From the NCBI RefSeq assembly GCF_014195445.1, contig NZ_JACIBT010000001.1, positions 434,001 through 498,000 on the forward strand: a DNA stretch of 64,000 nucleotides. The letters run 5' to 3'. Below, piece by piece: positions 46,911 through 55,167 of the stretch (the stretch's first letter is position 1; every line of letters begins with the position of its first letter). The position numbers and the translations under genes are program-made. This DNA comes from Garicola koreensis (GTDB lineage Bacteria > Actinomycetota > Actinomycetes > Actinomycetales > Micrococcaceae). The notes under the pieces are model-generated. The model had not been told where the DNA came from, made no database searches, and saw nothing but the letters and a program-made list of their open reading frames with translations.

Positions 46911-46969
46911 CCACTGAGTCACTCGACGTCGCTGGTCTCGAGGGCCATGAGAAGGGGTGCTCCCGGCTC
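46911..46969. repeat. direct repeat copy A flanking the BrnTA-like module
   Basis: A 59-bp copy beginning CCACTGAGTCACTCGACGTC and ending GGTGCTCCCGGCTC. It matches 47768-47828 with about five substitutions and a 2-bp indel. It lies between the MazF toxin and the third toxin-antitoxin module. No coding function was recognised in it. Confidence 0.8.
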
Positions 46970-47082
46970 CTCAGCTCCTGTCCCTGCCAGTAAAGCCACG
47001 AGATCGACTCGAAACAGCACAGAGTTGTCCCGACTTGTCCGAACGGTATCGTTCGATTTGATCAGCCCGGCGAGCGCTGCCC

Positions 47083-47391
47083 TCAAGCGTTCTGTTGAAA
47101 AACTTCCTGTTCCAACCGCGTAAGGCGTGCCGCAACACTGCTGCTGTCTTGTTCCTCTTCCCGCAGCCTCTCAAGTGCCCAGAGCCTGACCAGCGTCGAG
47201 ACCGGCAGGTTGGCCTCCTGGGCTGCGCGCTGAAGCTCGCTGTTCTCTTCTGGCGACAACCGCACCGAGATTACGGTGGGCTTCGCGCGGCTGCGACGAC
47301 TCACCTGCACATGATCGGGCAACTGCTCGGGCATTTCATAGTTCTCTGCCGCCGCGCCTTCCTTGGCGAGGAGGTTGTCGATTCTACTCAT
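47083..47391 (-). CDS. BrnA-like RHH antitoxin
   Basis: An antitoxin-like protein of about 102 residues. The N terminus (MSRIDNLLAKEGAAAENYEMPEQLPDHVQVSRR) contacts toxin in related pairs. A ribbon-helix-helix follows (PTVISVRLSPEENSELQRAAQEANLPVSTLVRLWALERL). The ATG at 47391 has AGGAAGTGG upstream. An in-frame start 16 codons earlier lacks one. It follows the BrnT-like gene by 40 nt, the toxin-first order of BrnT/BrnA systems. Most of the pairing call rests on gene order and length. Confidence 0.7.
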   Translation of the reverse strand: MSRIDNLLAKEGAAAENYEMPEQLPDHVQVSRRSRAKPTVISVRLSPEENSELQRAAQEANLPVSTLVRLWALERLREEEQDSSSVAARLTRLEQEVFQQNA

Positions 47392-47431
47392 GGTTCCACT
47401 TCCTCGTAGTTGCGCTGGTCGCGCTGGTTTG

Positions 47432-47695
47432 CTATCCATGCGTTTCTCCCCCCCACTGCCCGTCTGGCTGCTCGCGTGGGTCTGCGGCCGCGTCTACAAG
47501 AATCACCGTCAGGACCGTGCCCACGCTGGGTGAGTAGCCAATGACTCGGACCGCATAGCCCGAACGGCTGGCTGGATCGGGCACAAGCCAGACCGCGTAA
47601 TCATCGTCGACCGCCTCATCAGCCCAACTCGGCTCTATAGCGTGACGTAGCCGGATGTAGGCAGCACGCTTATGCCAATCCACCCGGATGCTCAC
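47432..47695 (-). CDS. BrnT-like toxin, small basic/acidic protein
   Basis: An 87-residue protein with an N-terminal DWHKRAAYIRLRHAIEPSWADEAVDDD stretch and the strands YAVRVIGYSPSVGTVLTVILVD. This resembles the compact RelE-like fold of BrnT ribonuclease toxins and is a frequent companion of RHH antitoxins in actinobacteria. Catalytic residues cannot be assigned. The GTG at 47695 lies 6 nt after minus-strand TAGTAT. The upstream region holds 10-bp-spaced repeats. The toxin label is moderate; it could be an uncharacterised RNase-like protein. Confidence 0.6.
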   Translation of the reverse strand: MSIRVDWHKRAAYIRLRHAIEPSWADEAVDDDYAVWLVPDPASRSGYAVRVIGYSPSVGTVLTVILVDAAADPREQPDGQWGGETHG

Positions 47696-47697
47696 AC

Positions 47698-47714
47698 CTA
47701 CATACTACTACATA
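47698..47714. promoter_or_regulatory. phased CTACATA repeats over the BrnT-like promoter
   Basis: CTACATA occurs at 47698-47704 and 47708-47714, one helical turn apart, and overlaps the minus-strand -10 hexamer (plus 47702-47707). Short phased repeats over a promoter suit a ribbon-helix-helix repressor, here the BrnA-like antitoxin. Confidence 0.45.
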
Positions 47715-47767
47715 ACACTACGAGATGTCACGGTTCAGGATATCGACCCGCACGCCCTGCCGCGCTG

Positions 47768-47828
47768 CCACTGAGCCACTCGACGTCGCTGGTCTCGACG
47801 GCCATGACAGCGGGGGTGCTCCCGGCTC
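47768..47828. repeat. direct repeat copy B flanking the BrnTA-like module
   Basis: A 61-bp copy of the repeat at 46911-46969 in the same orientation. The pair brackets the third toxin-antitoxin module (47083-47695), so the module may have inserted, or duplicated this segment on arrival. Confidence 0.8.
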
Positions 47829-47955
47829 AGTACGGCGTCAGCCGGAGATCATCTCGACGGGGTTTCTGCGAGTCGATTAAGCTGAGAGTTCAGATGTTGA
47901 TGCAGATCACCATGCTGTAGGCCCGTCACAGACCGAGCAGATCAAGGAGGCTCTC

Positions 47956-48441
47956 ATGATCGAATGGTTCGGCGAGAACCTCTGGGCTGCTTGGCTGTCG
48001 TTGACGTTCGTGCTTTTGGTCCTGGAAGTCTTCACCCTGGACATGCTTTTCCTGATGCTCTCCGCCGGCGCATTGGCGGCGATGACCGTCTCCTTGGCCG
48101 GCGGCGACGGATGGATCCAGGTAGTCGTGGCAGCGATCACCGCGCTGCTGATGCTCGGTGCGGTGCGGCCGGTGGCTCTGAAGCATCTGAAGAAGGGTTC
48201 GCCGGACCAACTGACCAATATTGACCGGATGCAGGGCATGGAGGCCCATGCCCTCGAGTCGGTGACCGACACTGAAGGGCTGGCAGAAGTTGACGGAGGT
48301 ACGTGGACGGCCCGCGTGGTCGGCGGGCACACCATCGAAGCAGGCACCTCGGCGGTGGTCGAGTCCGTCGACGGAGCCACTGTCTATCTCAAGCCGACCT
48401 CACGCATCGATTGGCCTGACCCGCACTCCCCCCAGGCCTGA
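47956..48441 (+). CDS. NfeD-family membrane protein
   Basis: A 161-residue NfeD-like protein. Three hydrophobic segments lie within residues 8-75, and the C-terminal half is the small OB-fold domain (GMEAHALESVTDTEGLAEVDGGTWTARVVGG). NfeD proteins work with the SPFH/stomatin protein encoded next door, probably in membrane-domain organisation. A perfect AAGGAGG ribosome site precedes the ATG. Confidence 0.9.
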   Translation: MIEWFGENLWAAWLSLTFVLLVLEVFTLDMLFLMLSAGALAAMTVSLAGGDGWIQVVVAAITALLMLGAVRPVALKHLKKGSPDQLTNIDRMQGMEAHALESVTDTEGLAEVDGGTWTARVVGGHTIEAGTSAVVESVDGATVYLKPTSRIDWPDPHSPQA

Positions 48442-48483
48442 GAACACAATGATCACACCCCACATGAATGGAAGCTGCAGACA

Positions 48484-49743
48484 ATGCCTGATTTCGTCCT
48501 AATCGTCGTACTTCTGGCGCTGGTCGCCTTCGTGGTCGTGATCTTGGCGCAGAGCGTACGGATCATCCCCCAGGCGCGCGCCGGAATTGTGGAACGCCTG
48601 GGCAAGTACCAGCGAACCCAGGGCCCCGGACTGACCTTGCTGGTGCCCTTCATCGACCGGCTGCTGCCGCTGCTGGATATGCGCGAGCAGGTCGTTTCTT
48701 TCCCGCCCCAGCCGGTCATCACCGAGGACAACCTGGTGGTCTCCATTGACACTGTGGTCTACTTCCAGATCACTGACCCCAAAGCTGCCAGCTATGAGAT
48801 CCAGAACTACATCGTGGCTGTGGAGCAGCTGACTACCACCACCCTGCGTAACGTGGTGGGTGGAATGAACCTTGAAGAGGCGCTGACCTCCCGTGATCAG
48901 ATCAACTCGATGCTGCGCGGAGAACTGGACAAGGTCACCGGCCGCTGGGGCATTCGGGTGGCCCGGGTGGAGCTGAAGGCCATTGATCCCCCGCACAGCA
49001 TTCAGGACTCCATGGAGCAGCAGATGCGTGCCGAACGCAGTCGCCGCGCCGCGATTCTCACCGCGGAGGGGACCAAGCAGTCTGCGATTCTCAATGCCGA
49101 AGGTGAGCGCCAGTCAGCGATCCTGCAGGCTGAGGGTGAGGCGCAGTCCCGCATTCTCTCCGCCAACGCCGAGGCTCAAGCCATCGAGACCGTCTTCAGT
49201 GCGGTTCACGCCTCAGAGCCCAGCCCTGAGCTGCTCTCCTACCAGTACCTGCAGACTCTCCCAGAGATGGCCAAGAGCGAGTCCAACACCATGTTCGTCA
49301 TCCCCGGAGAGTTCGGCGAGGCACTGAAGAGCCTCTCAGGAGCCTTCAGCGGCGAAACGGCCGGCAGTGAGAACATGTCCTACGAGGACCGGGAGAAATC
49401 CCTGGAGGCCCGCGCCAGAAGACTGCGAGAGCGCCGCTCCCAGGAGGTCGAGGGTGCCGGCCGAAAGGGACGTCCAGGAATCTCCAGCGCCATCGCCGAC
49501 CTGGCCGAATCTGCGCGCTCGACGTCAGTGACCGACGACGACACGCGCTACCTGAGCACCAAGGAACTGGAGAAGGAGGCCCGCCGCGCGGAGAAGGGCA
49601 ACCCGGAGGCTCTGCGCCAGGAAGAAGAGGCCGAAGAGGCCGCCCAAACCCGCAGCGACGACGCTGAGGCCGCTCCCCCGCAGGCTGAGGGGCCCCCGGA
49701 CGAGCCGGAGCCGGAGCAGCCGCAGGACCCTGAGAAGCAATAG
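48484..49743 (+). CDS. SPFH/band 7 (stomatin-like) membrane protein
   Basis: A 419-residue stomatin/prohibitin-like protein with one N-terminal membrane helix (residues 4-25). The SPFH domain follows (IIPQARAGIVERLGKYQRTQGPGLTLL), and then a long helical stretch of Ala/Glu repeats (AEGTKQSAILNAEGERQSAILQAEGEAQS) that mediates oligomerisation. The last roughly 130 residues are charged and acidic. It follows the nfeD gene by 42 nt. The pair probably forms a membrane scaffold. No substrate is known. Confidence 0.93.
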   Translation: MPDFVLIVVLLALVAFVVVILAQSVRIIPQARAGIVERLGKYQRTQGPGLTLLVPFIDRLLPLLDMREQVVSFPPQPVITEDNLVVSIDTVVYFQITDPKAASYEIQNYIVAVEQLTTTTLRNVVGGMNLEEALTSRDQINSMLRGELDKVTGRWGIRVARVELKAIDPPHSIQDSMEQQMRAERSRRAAILTAEGTKQSAILNAEGERQSAILQAEGEAQSRILSANAEAQAIETVFSAVHASEPSPELLSYQYLQTLPEMAKSESNTMFVIPGEFGEALKSLSGAFSGETAGSENMSYEDREKSLEARARRLRERRSQEVEGAGRKGRPGISSAIADLAESARSTSVTDDDTRYLSTKELEKEARRAEKGNPEALRQEEEAEEAAQTRSDDAEAAPPQAEGPPDEPEPEQPQDPEKQ

Positions 49744-49772
49744 CATCCCTGCACCCACCGGGGCCGGTCCGT

Positions 49773-49798
49773 GGAATAAACTGTGGGGCGGCCCCGTT
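49773..49798 (+). promoter_or_regulatory. SigR-type promoter of rbpA
   Basis: GGAAT (49773-49777), an 18-bp spacer and GTT (49796-49798) match the consensus of the disulfide-stress sigma factor SigR (GGAAT-N18/19-GTT). In Streptomyces rbpA is a known SigR target, so this site agrees with family regulation. Confidence 0.75.
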
Positions 49799-49847
49799 AT
49801 GGTGTCCGAATCAAACTGTGTGTAGAACTGCTTTTGGAGGAAGAACG

Positions 49848-50189
49848 ATGAGCGATCGCAGCCTGCGCGGCATGCGTCTTGGCGCCCAGTCCATGGAGAC
49901 TGAGCAGGGCGTAGAGCCGGCCCCCCGGCAGAACATCGAATATGTCTGCGACGACGGAGAGCGGATCTCGGTCACCTTCTCCTCCGAGGCTGAGATCCCC
50001 GGCACCTGGACCACCCCCTCCGGCAAAGTCGGTGTGCTGGCAGAGGGCGACGCACCAGAGGCACCAGCGGAGAAGCCGGTGCGGACCCACTGGGACATGC
50101 TCTTGGAGCGCCGGTCCCAGGAGGACCTTGAAGACATCCTCAAAGATCGGCTGAAGATTCTGCGCGAGCGCCGCGGCGAAAAGGTCTAG
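49848..50189 (+). CDS. rbpA: RNA polymerase-binding protein RbpA
   Basis: RbpA, about 113 residues, binds RNA polymerase with the primary sigma factor and stabilises the open complex. The N terminus MSDRSLRGMRLGAQSME and the core IEYVCDDGERISVTFSSEAEIPGTW are diagnostic. The end (WDMLLERRSQEDLEDILKDRLKILRERRG) is the basic-linker and sigma-interaction region. The zinc ligands of the Streptomyces form are mostly missing (WTTPSG where W-x-C-x-x-C-G is found), so this is a zinc-free variant. GGAGG precedes the ATG. Confidence 0.94.
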   Translation: MSDRSLRGMRLGAQSMETEQGVEPAPRQNIEYVCDDGERISVTFSSEAEIPGTWTTPSGKVGVLAEGDAPEAPAEKPVRTHWDMLLERRSQEDLEDILKDRLKILRERRGEKV

Positions 50190-50221
50190 AGACCTTCTCA
50201 CCACCCTGTATTCCAGGGCGG

Positions 50222-50962
50222 TCATTGGCTGAAGGATCGCACCTTTCGGGCCAGCGTCTCGGCCCGCGCGCTGAGACCCCATTTGGTCACATTGCCTATG
50301 GCCTCCAGGACGATGCCCGAACTCATCTTTGACTCCCCCAGTGTGCGCTCAACAAACGTGATCGGCACTTCCCGGATCGTCTTTCCCTGACGCGCTACGC
50401 GGAAAGTCATATCCACCTGAAAGCCGTAGCCGACAGACTCGATGGCATCCAGGTCCACCTCCTCCAGCGTGGAGCGCCGGAACACCCGGAAGCCTGCAGT
50501 GATGTCGCGAACCTTCAGCCCCAGCATCGCGCGTGAGTAGTAGCTTCCACAGCGGGAGATGAGTTCCCGGTGCAGCGGCCAATTCACCACAGATCCGCCC
50601 GGGACCCAGCGGGACCCGATCACCAGATCAGCCTGGTCCAGGGCGGCCAGCAGCGCCGGCAGCTGCTCGGGCTGATGAGAGCCGTCGGCGTCCAGCTCCA
50701 CCAGCGCCTGGTAGTCACGGGCCAAACCCCAGTGAAAACCAGCGATGTAGGCGCCACCCAGGCCGTTCTTCTGCGTGCGGTGAAGCACGTGGATCTGCTC
50801 GTCGTGGTCGCGCATCTCCTCGGCAAGGTCGCCGGTGCCGTCAGGACTGTTGTCGTCGACGATCAGCACATCAGACTCAGGCACTGCGGCCCGGAGCCGA
50901 TCGATAGTGGTCGGCAGCGCATCGATCTCGTTAAAGGTGGGGATGATGGTCAGGGTCTTCAT
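50222..50962 (-). CDS. ppm1: polyprenol monophosphomannose synthase
   Basis: A GT2-family glycosyltransferase of about 246 residues that makes polyprenyl-phosphate-mannose from GDP-mannose, a donor for lipoglycans and protein O-mannosylation. The nucleotide-binding start is IIPTFNEIDALPTTIDRL, followed by DDNSPDGTG, ELDADGSHQPEQL and GFRVFRRSTLEEVDLD. No C-terminal acyltransferase domain or membrane anchor is present. The ATG at 50962 lies 7 nt after minus-strand TAGGTT. The gene follows the amidohydrolase with about 10 nt between them. Confidence 0.9.
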   Translation of the reverse strand: MKTLTIIPTFNEIDALPTTIDRLRAAVPESDVLIVDDNSPDGTGDLAEEMRDHDEQIHVLHRTQKNGLGGAYIAGFHWGLARDYQALVELDADGSHQPEQLPALLAALDQADLVIGSRWVPGGSVVNWPLHRELISRCGSYYSRAMLGLKVRDITAGFRVFRRSTLEEVDLDAIESVGYGFQVDMTFRVARQGKTIREVPITFVERTLGESKMSSGIVLEAIGNVTKWGLSARAETLARKVRSFSQ

Positions 50963-50972
50963 GGATCCCAAC

Positions 50973-52169
50973 CTACAGGGTCTCACCGGCGACGACCGTG
51001 CCGACTAACCGTGGCAGCTCCACTCCGTCCAGGAAGGGCAGCAGTGGGGTGCGCGCACGAGTGTCGGTGCTCCAGGCCGCGGCCGTGGAGTTGGGAGTCT
51101 GAACCGCCAGCTGGTCCACCTCCCAGACCGTGTAGGTCGCGGCAGAACCGGGATTCAGCTGAGCCGACTCCGGGGCGGCTCCGACCAGGGAACGATAGGC
51201 CCCACGAGTCTGCGCGTTGAAGCCGGCGCGCACTGAGACGGGGTCGTCGTCGAAGTGCACGTGCTCGGAGACCAGCTGCCAGGGATTCTGGCCCTCCGGC
51301 GGCGCGGCGGCCGTGGGGACTCCAGCTCGCAGGGCGGTGGCCAAATGGCCGGGGCGATTAAGCAGCACATGCACGCCCGTGTTCAGCAGCGTCTCCCAGT
51401 GCTCGGAGGCAGCGGAGTCAAAGCCCACCAGCACAGTGGGCGTCACCGGTGAGGGCGTCTGCTTCAGCTCACGCAGGTGCTGATGAGAGGTCACCACCGC
51501 ATCAACCACTTCGGCGGCCTCGGCTTCGGTGCACTCCAGGAACAGCTGACGGCCGGCTTCGGTGCACCAGGAACGCACACCCAGAAGGTTCGGCATCACT
51601 TCTGCGAAGCGCAGCTGCACTGCGATCGGGTTCTCAGCCACGGGGTCCAACTCCCCCAGCAGGTCCAGCATCGTGTTCACCGGAGCAATCGAGGGAGCCC
51701 CACCATCGGCGCGGACCCCGGTCAGCTCGACCACGGGGTACACCGCCACAGGATGCTCCCCCGCCGTGGTGAGTGCACTGCGCAGGGATTCTGCCAGGGA
51801 ATCCCGCGTATCGCCGGTGAGCTTCTGGGCCTCCACCGGGACGCGCAGCCGCAGCGTCGAGCAGCCGAAGCTGGTGGCTGCCCCGTCAAGGATCTCGGTC
51901 AGCGTGCCGGCCTCGAGCTGTTCGAGCGTCACCGCTGCCGAGCCGACGAAGGCCGGGGTCACCAACCCACGATCCAGGTCCTGGTGAAGCATGCGTTCAT
52001 CGGCCAAGCGCTGCGCCGTCTCATCGGAACCCAGCCACGCCACCTGGCCATTTTCGACGAGCATGGCTTCGGCGTAGGGCTCATCCGTGGAATGTACGGT
52101 CCCGTTGTGCAGCATCACAGGAGTCCTGCCCGTACTCGTCTCAGTGGTCGTCGGGTTCGTCACGGTCAA
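50973..52169 (-). CDS. degenerate amidohydrolase-like protein
   Basis: A 398-residue protein with the start of amidohydrolases (VMLHNGTVHSTDEPYAEAMLVENGQVAWLGS) and the usual C-terminal beta region (PLLPFLDGVELPRLVGTVVAGETL). The first metal motif, where H-x-H is expected, reads TPAFVGSAAV, and no clear replacement ligands were found. A different chemistry or a lost enzyme activity is therefore likely. TTG at 52169 has GGAGG 6 nt upstream. It overlaps helY by 29 nt, so it is translated with the helicase. The function is unknown. Confidence 0.75.
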   Translation of the reverse strand: MTVTNPTTTETSTGRTPVMLHNGTVHSTDEPYAEAMLVENGQVAWLGSDETAQRLADERMLHQDLDRGLVTPAFVGSAAVTLEQLEAGTLTEILDGAATSFGCSTLRLRVPVEAQKLTGDTRDSLAESLRSALTTAGEHPVAVYPVVELTGVRADGGAPSIAPVNTMLDLLGELDPVAENPIAVQLRFAEVMPNLLGVRSWCTEAGRQLFLECTEAEAAEVVDAVVTSHQHLRELKQTPSPVTPTVLVGFDSAASEHWETLLNTGVHVLLNRPGHLATALRAGVPTAAAPPEGQNPWQLVSEHVHFDDDPVSVRAGFNAQTRGAYRSLVGAAPESAQLNPGSAATYTVWEVDQLAVQTPNSTAAAWSTDTRARTPLLPFLDGVELPRLVGTVVAGETL

Positions 52170-55086
52170 TATCTTCCTCCAAGTCTTCTTCCAAATCTTC
52201 GTAGGCGACCGAGGAGTAGGCCACTACTCCCCTGGCGATGAGGTCAACGGCCTCCTGGCACCTGGAGGCAAACTTCGCCGTCGCGGTGGGCACGGCGGAG
52301 AGCTGGTCCAGTACGTCGATGCACTGCTTCGCCCACCGCACGAAGTCCCCGGCCGCCAGGGGTGAATCCTCCAGCGCAACGCGCAGGCTGGCCCCGGAGG
52401 CCCAGGAGTACATCGGAATCGCCAAGCCCATCTCTGGGACATCGGTGGGCTGCAGATGATGCCGCTTCTCCAAAGCTTCAAGTTCAGCATGAACTTCAAG
52501 GCCGGTGCGTACAGCGTGGGACAGCCCCTTGGTGGGCATCTGCGGAGTCGCGCCCTCGTCCTCGCGCTTGGCCTGGTAGACCAAAAGCGTGGAGAAGGCA
52601 GCGATCTCCTCGGCGCTCAGCTGAGCCAGCGCTCCGCGATCCATGAGCATCTCGGTGAAGAGGTCGCGCTCTCCGTAGATGCGTCGCAGCCGCTGCCCGC
52701 GCTCGGTGACCAAAAACTCCTCTGCGTGGAACTCCTCCTCGATCGGCTCGATGCTGGGCAGCAGCTCGTCATCGGCGGGCTGCAGATGTCCCAGTTCGAA
52801 CAGCACTCCGCACACCCGGTCGAAGGTCTTGGCGATGGATCCGGTGCGCCGGTCGATCTTGGCCTGCAGCTGGTCAGTCTCTCGTTTGAGCTTCCACCAG
52901 CGTTCAGCCCATCGGGCATGGTCTTCGCGGTCGCTGCAGGAGTGGCACGGGTGACGCTGCAGCGCCGACTGAAGCTGCTGAACAGTCTCGGCGTCGTCGG
53001 TGAGGGCGTCCTCGACGAACCCGAAACCCGGCTGCGGCGCGTTGCGGCGTGCTGGTGTCCGCTCCTTCAGCGCACTGCGCATGGTGGAGGCGAGGTCACG
53101 GCGGATCTTCGGCACCTTCACCTGTGGTTTGCGGGGCAGGCGCACACTGGAGATCACCTCTGGTGGCTGCGGGAAGTCTTCGATGGTCACGTTGCGCAGC
53201 TTGGCGTCCTCGGTGATCACCCCCGGGCGGGGGTCGTGCTCAGGTGCTGAATGGACCACCAGGCTGGCCCCCAGTCGGCGTTTGCCGGGGACATCAATGA
53301 CGTCGCCGGGTTCCAGAGCGCTGAGCACACGAATGATCTCGCGGCGCTGCTGCCGGTTGCGGGACTTGGCCTGATCCTTCTGCCGCTCATTGAGTTCGCG
53401 CCGCAGCCGCGCGTACTCGCCGAAATCACCCAGATGGCACTGCATGGCTTCTTCATAGCCGTTCAGGGAGGATTCACGCTTGGCGACGTCGCGGGCCAAA
53501 CCGACCACGGCACGATCAGCCTGGAACTGCGCGAACGAGGACTCCAGAATGGTGCGTGCGCGGCGCCGGCCGAACCGTGCCGTCAGATTGACCGCCATGT
53601 TGTAGCTGGGGGTGAAGGACGAATTCAGCGGATAGGTGCGCTTCGATGCCAATCCGGCCACCTGACGCGGGTCCATGCCCGGCTGCCAGATGGCGACGGC
53701 ATGGCCCTCCACGTCGATGCCGCGACGACCCGCCCGACCGGTCAGCTGGGTGTACTCCCCCGGGGTGATGTCCTGGTGGGACTCGCCGTTGAACTTGTCC
53801 AGCTTCTCCAACACCACCGTGCGTGCGGGCATGTTGATGCCCAGGGCGAGGGTCTCAGTGGCGAACACCACTTTGAGCAGACCCTCAGCGTAGAGGTTCT
53901 CGACCAGCTCTTTGAACGGAGGCAGCATACCGGCGTGATGGGCGGCAATACCGTTGATCAGAGCCTCACGGAAGCTGTCGAACCCCAGGACCGCCAGGTC
54001 CTCGGCGGGCAGCTCCCAGCCCATCTTCTCCACCCGGGAGTTGATCTCCACGGCCTCAGCCTTGTTGGTCAGTTGGATCCCGTGGTGCAGGCACTGCTCG
54101 ACAGCGGCTTCGCACCCGGCGCGGGAGAAGATGAAGGCGATGCACGGCAGCAGCCCCTCCCGATCCAGGGTGCGGATCATCTTGGGCCGACTCAGCCGAG
54201 GCCTGCCGACCGGAGAGCCGGAGAGTGTGGAGACCCCCTGCTTGGAGGGGTGAGCTGAGCGGCCCAGGTCACGGCGACTGTCGCGGCGGCCTCTGCCCCG
54301 CCCCCGGTGCCCGCCGGAGCGACGTGAGGACGGGGCCTGTGAATAGTGGGCCAGCTGCTGCAGCTCGGGGTTGACCAGCTGTTTGACCTGGTTGTCTTTG
54401 CCTGCCGACTCGACGAAGAGGTCAAGCAGCTCGTAGTCGACCATCATGTGCTGCGACAGCGGCACCGGACGGTGCTCTGAGACGACCACAGCAGTCTCGC
54501 CGCGGACGGTGTCCAGCCAGGCGCCGAACTCCTCGGCATTGGAGACGGTGGCCGACAGTGCCGTCAGCTGCACCGACTCCGGCAGGTGAATGATGACTTC
54601 TTCCCACACCGCCCCACGGAACCGGTCGGCCAAATAGTGGACCTCATCCATCACCACATGTCCCAAGTCCCCCAACGTGCTGGAGTCCTGATAGAGCATG
54701 TTGCGCAGGACCTCAGTGGTCATGACCACCACGTCTGCCTCGGAGTTGATGGAAATGTCACCGGTGAGCAGGCCGACCCGGTCTGAGCCGTACTCTGTGC
54801 GTAGGTCGCGGAACTTTTGATTGCTCAGCGCCTTGATGGGAGTGGTGTAGAAGGCCTTCTTGCCTTGGGCCAGGGCCAGGTGGACCGCGAACTCCCCGAC
54901 GATGGTCTTGCCGGCTCCAGTGGGGGCAGCCACCAGCACGGCCTGACCGGATTCCAGATGTCGGCAGGCCTGAAGCTGGAACTCGTCTAAGTCGAAAGTC
55001 TGCTCGGCGCGGAAGGCACCAAGCTGCGTCTTCGCCTCGGCTGCTCGTTGTCGCCACTGGGCATAGCGCTCGGCCGGTGAAGTCAT
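52141..55086 (-). CDS. helY: Ski2-like helicase HelY
   Basis: A helicase of about 981 residues in the Ski2/Mtr4-like HelY group of actinobacteria, probably acting on RNA. Motif I is AAPTGAGKTIVGEFA (about residue 54), motif II is VVMDEVHYLADRFRG, motif III is LTALSATVSN, and motif VI is YTQLTGRAGRRGIDVEG. A basic Arg/Gly/Ser insert (SSRRSGGHRGRGRGRRDSRR) lies near residue 255. A C-terminal DSHCT-like helical region follows. The ATG at 55086 lies 7 nt after minus-strand TAGGGT. It is upstream of the amidohydrolase gene. Confidence 0.92.
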   Translation of the reverse strand: MTSPAERYAQWRQRAAEAKTQLGAFRAEQTFDLDEFQLQACRHLESGQAVLVAAPTGAGKTIVGEFAVHLALAQGKKAFYTTPIKALSNQKFRDLRTEYGSDRVGLLTGDISINSEADVVVMTTEVLRNMLYQDSSTLGDLGHVVMDEVHYLADRFRGAVWEEVIIHLPESVQLTALSATVSNAEEFGAWLDTVRGETAVVVSEHRPVPLSQHMMVDYELLDLFVESAGKDNQVKQLVNPELQQLAHYSQAPSSRRSGGHRGRGRGRRDSRRDLGRSAHPSKQGVSTLSGSPVGRPRLSRPKMIRTLDREGLLPCIAFIFSRAGCEAAVEQCLHHGIQLTNKAEAVEINSRVEKMGWELPAEDLAVLGFDSFREALINGIAAHHAGMLPPFKELVENLYAEGLLKVVFATETLALGINMPARTVVLEKLDKFNGESHQDITPGEYTQLTGRAGRRGIDVEGHAVAIWQPGMDPRQVAGLASKRTYPLNSSFTPSYNMAVNLTARFGRRRARTILESSFAQFQADRAVVGLARDVAKRESSLNGYEEAMQCHLGDFGEYARLRRELNERQKDQAKSRNRQQRREIIRVLSALEPGDVIDVPGKRRLGASLVVHSAPEHDPRPGVITEDAKLRNVTIEDFPQPPEVISSVRLPRKPQVKVPKIRRDLASTMRSALKERTPARRNAPQPGFGFVEDALTDDAETVQQLQSALQRHPCHSCSDREDHARWAERWWKLKRETDQLQAKIDRRTGSIAKTFDRVCGVLFELGHLQPADDELLPSIEPIEEEFHAEEFLVTERGQRLRRIYGERDLFTEMLMDRGALAQLSAEEIAAFSTLLVYQAKREDEGATPQMPTKGLSHAVRTGLEVHAELEALEKRHHLQPTDVPEMGLAIPMYSWASGASLRVALEDSPLAAGDFVRWAKQCIDVLDQLSAVPTATAKFASRCQEAVDLIARGVVAYSSVAYEDLEEDLEEDIDRDEPDDH

Positions 55087-55167
55087 GCCCTCCACCCTAC
55101 CGAGCTGGGCTGAAATTGGCGTCCAGCTGCTGCAGGCCGCAGCTGAGGCCCGAGGGCGGGATCCGGT

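Noticed and set aside
46889-47082. Insertion sequence or integrase remnant in the toxin-antitoxin island
   Set aside because: No transposase fragment or terminal inverted repeat could be found. Only the 59-61-bp direct repeats are supported.
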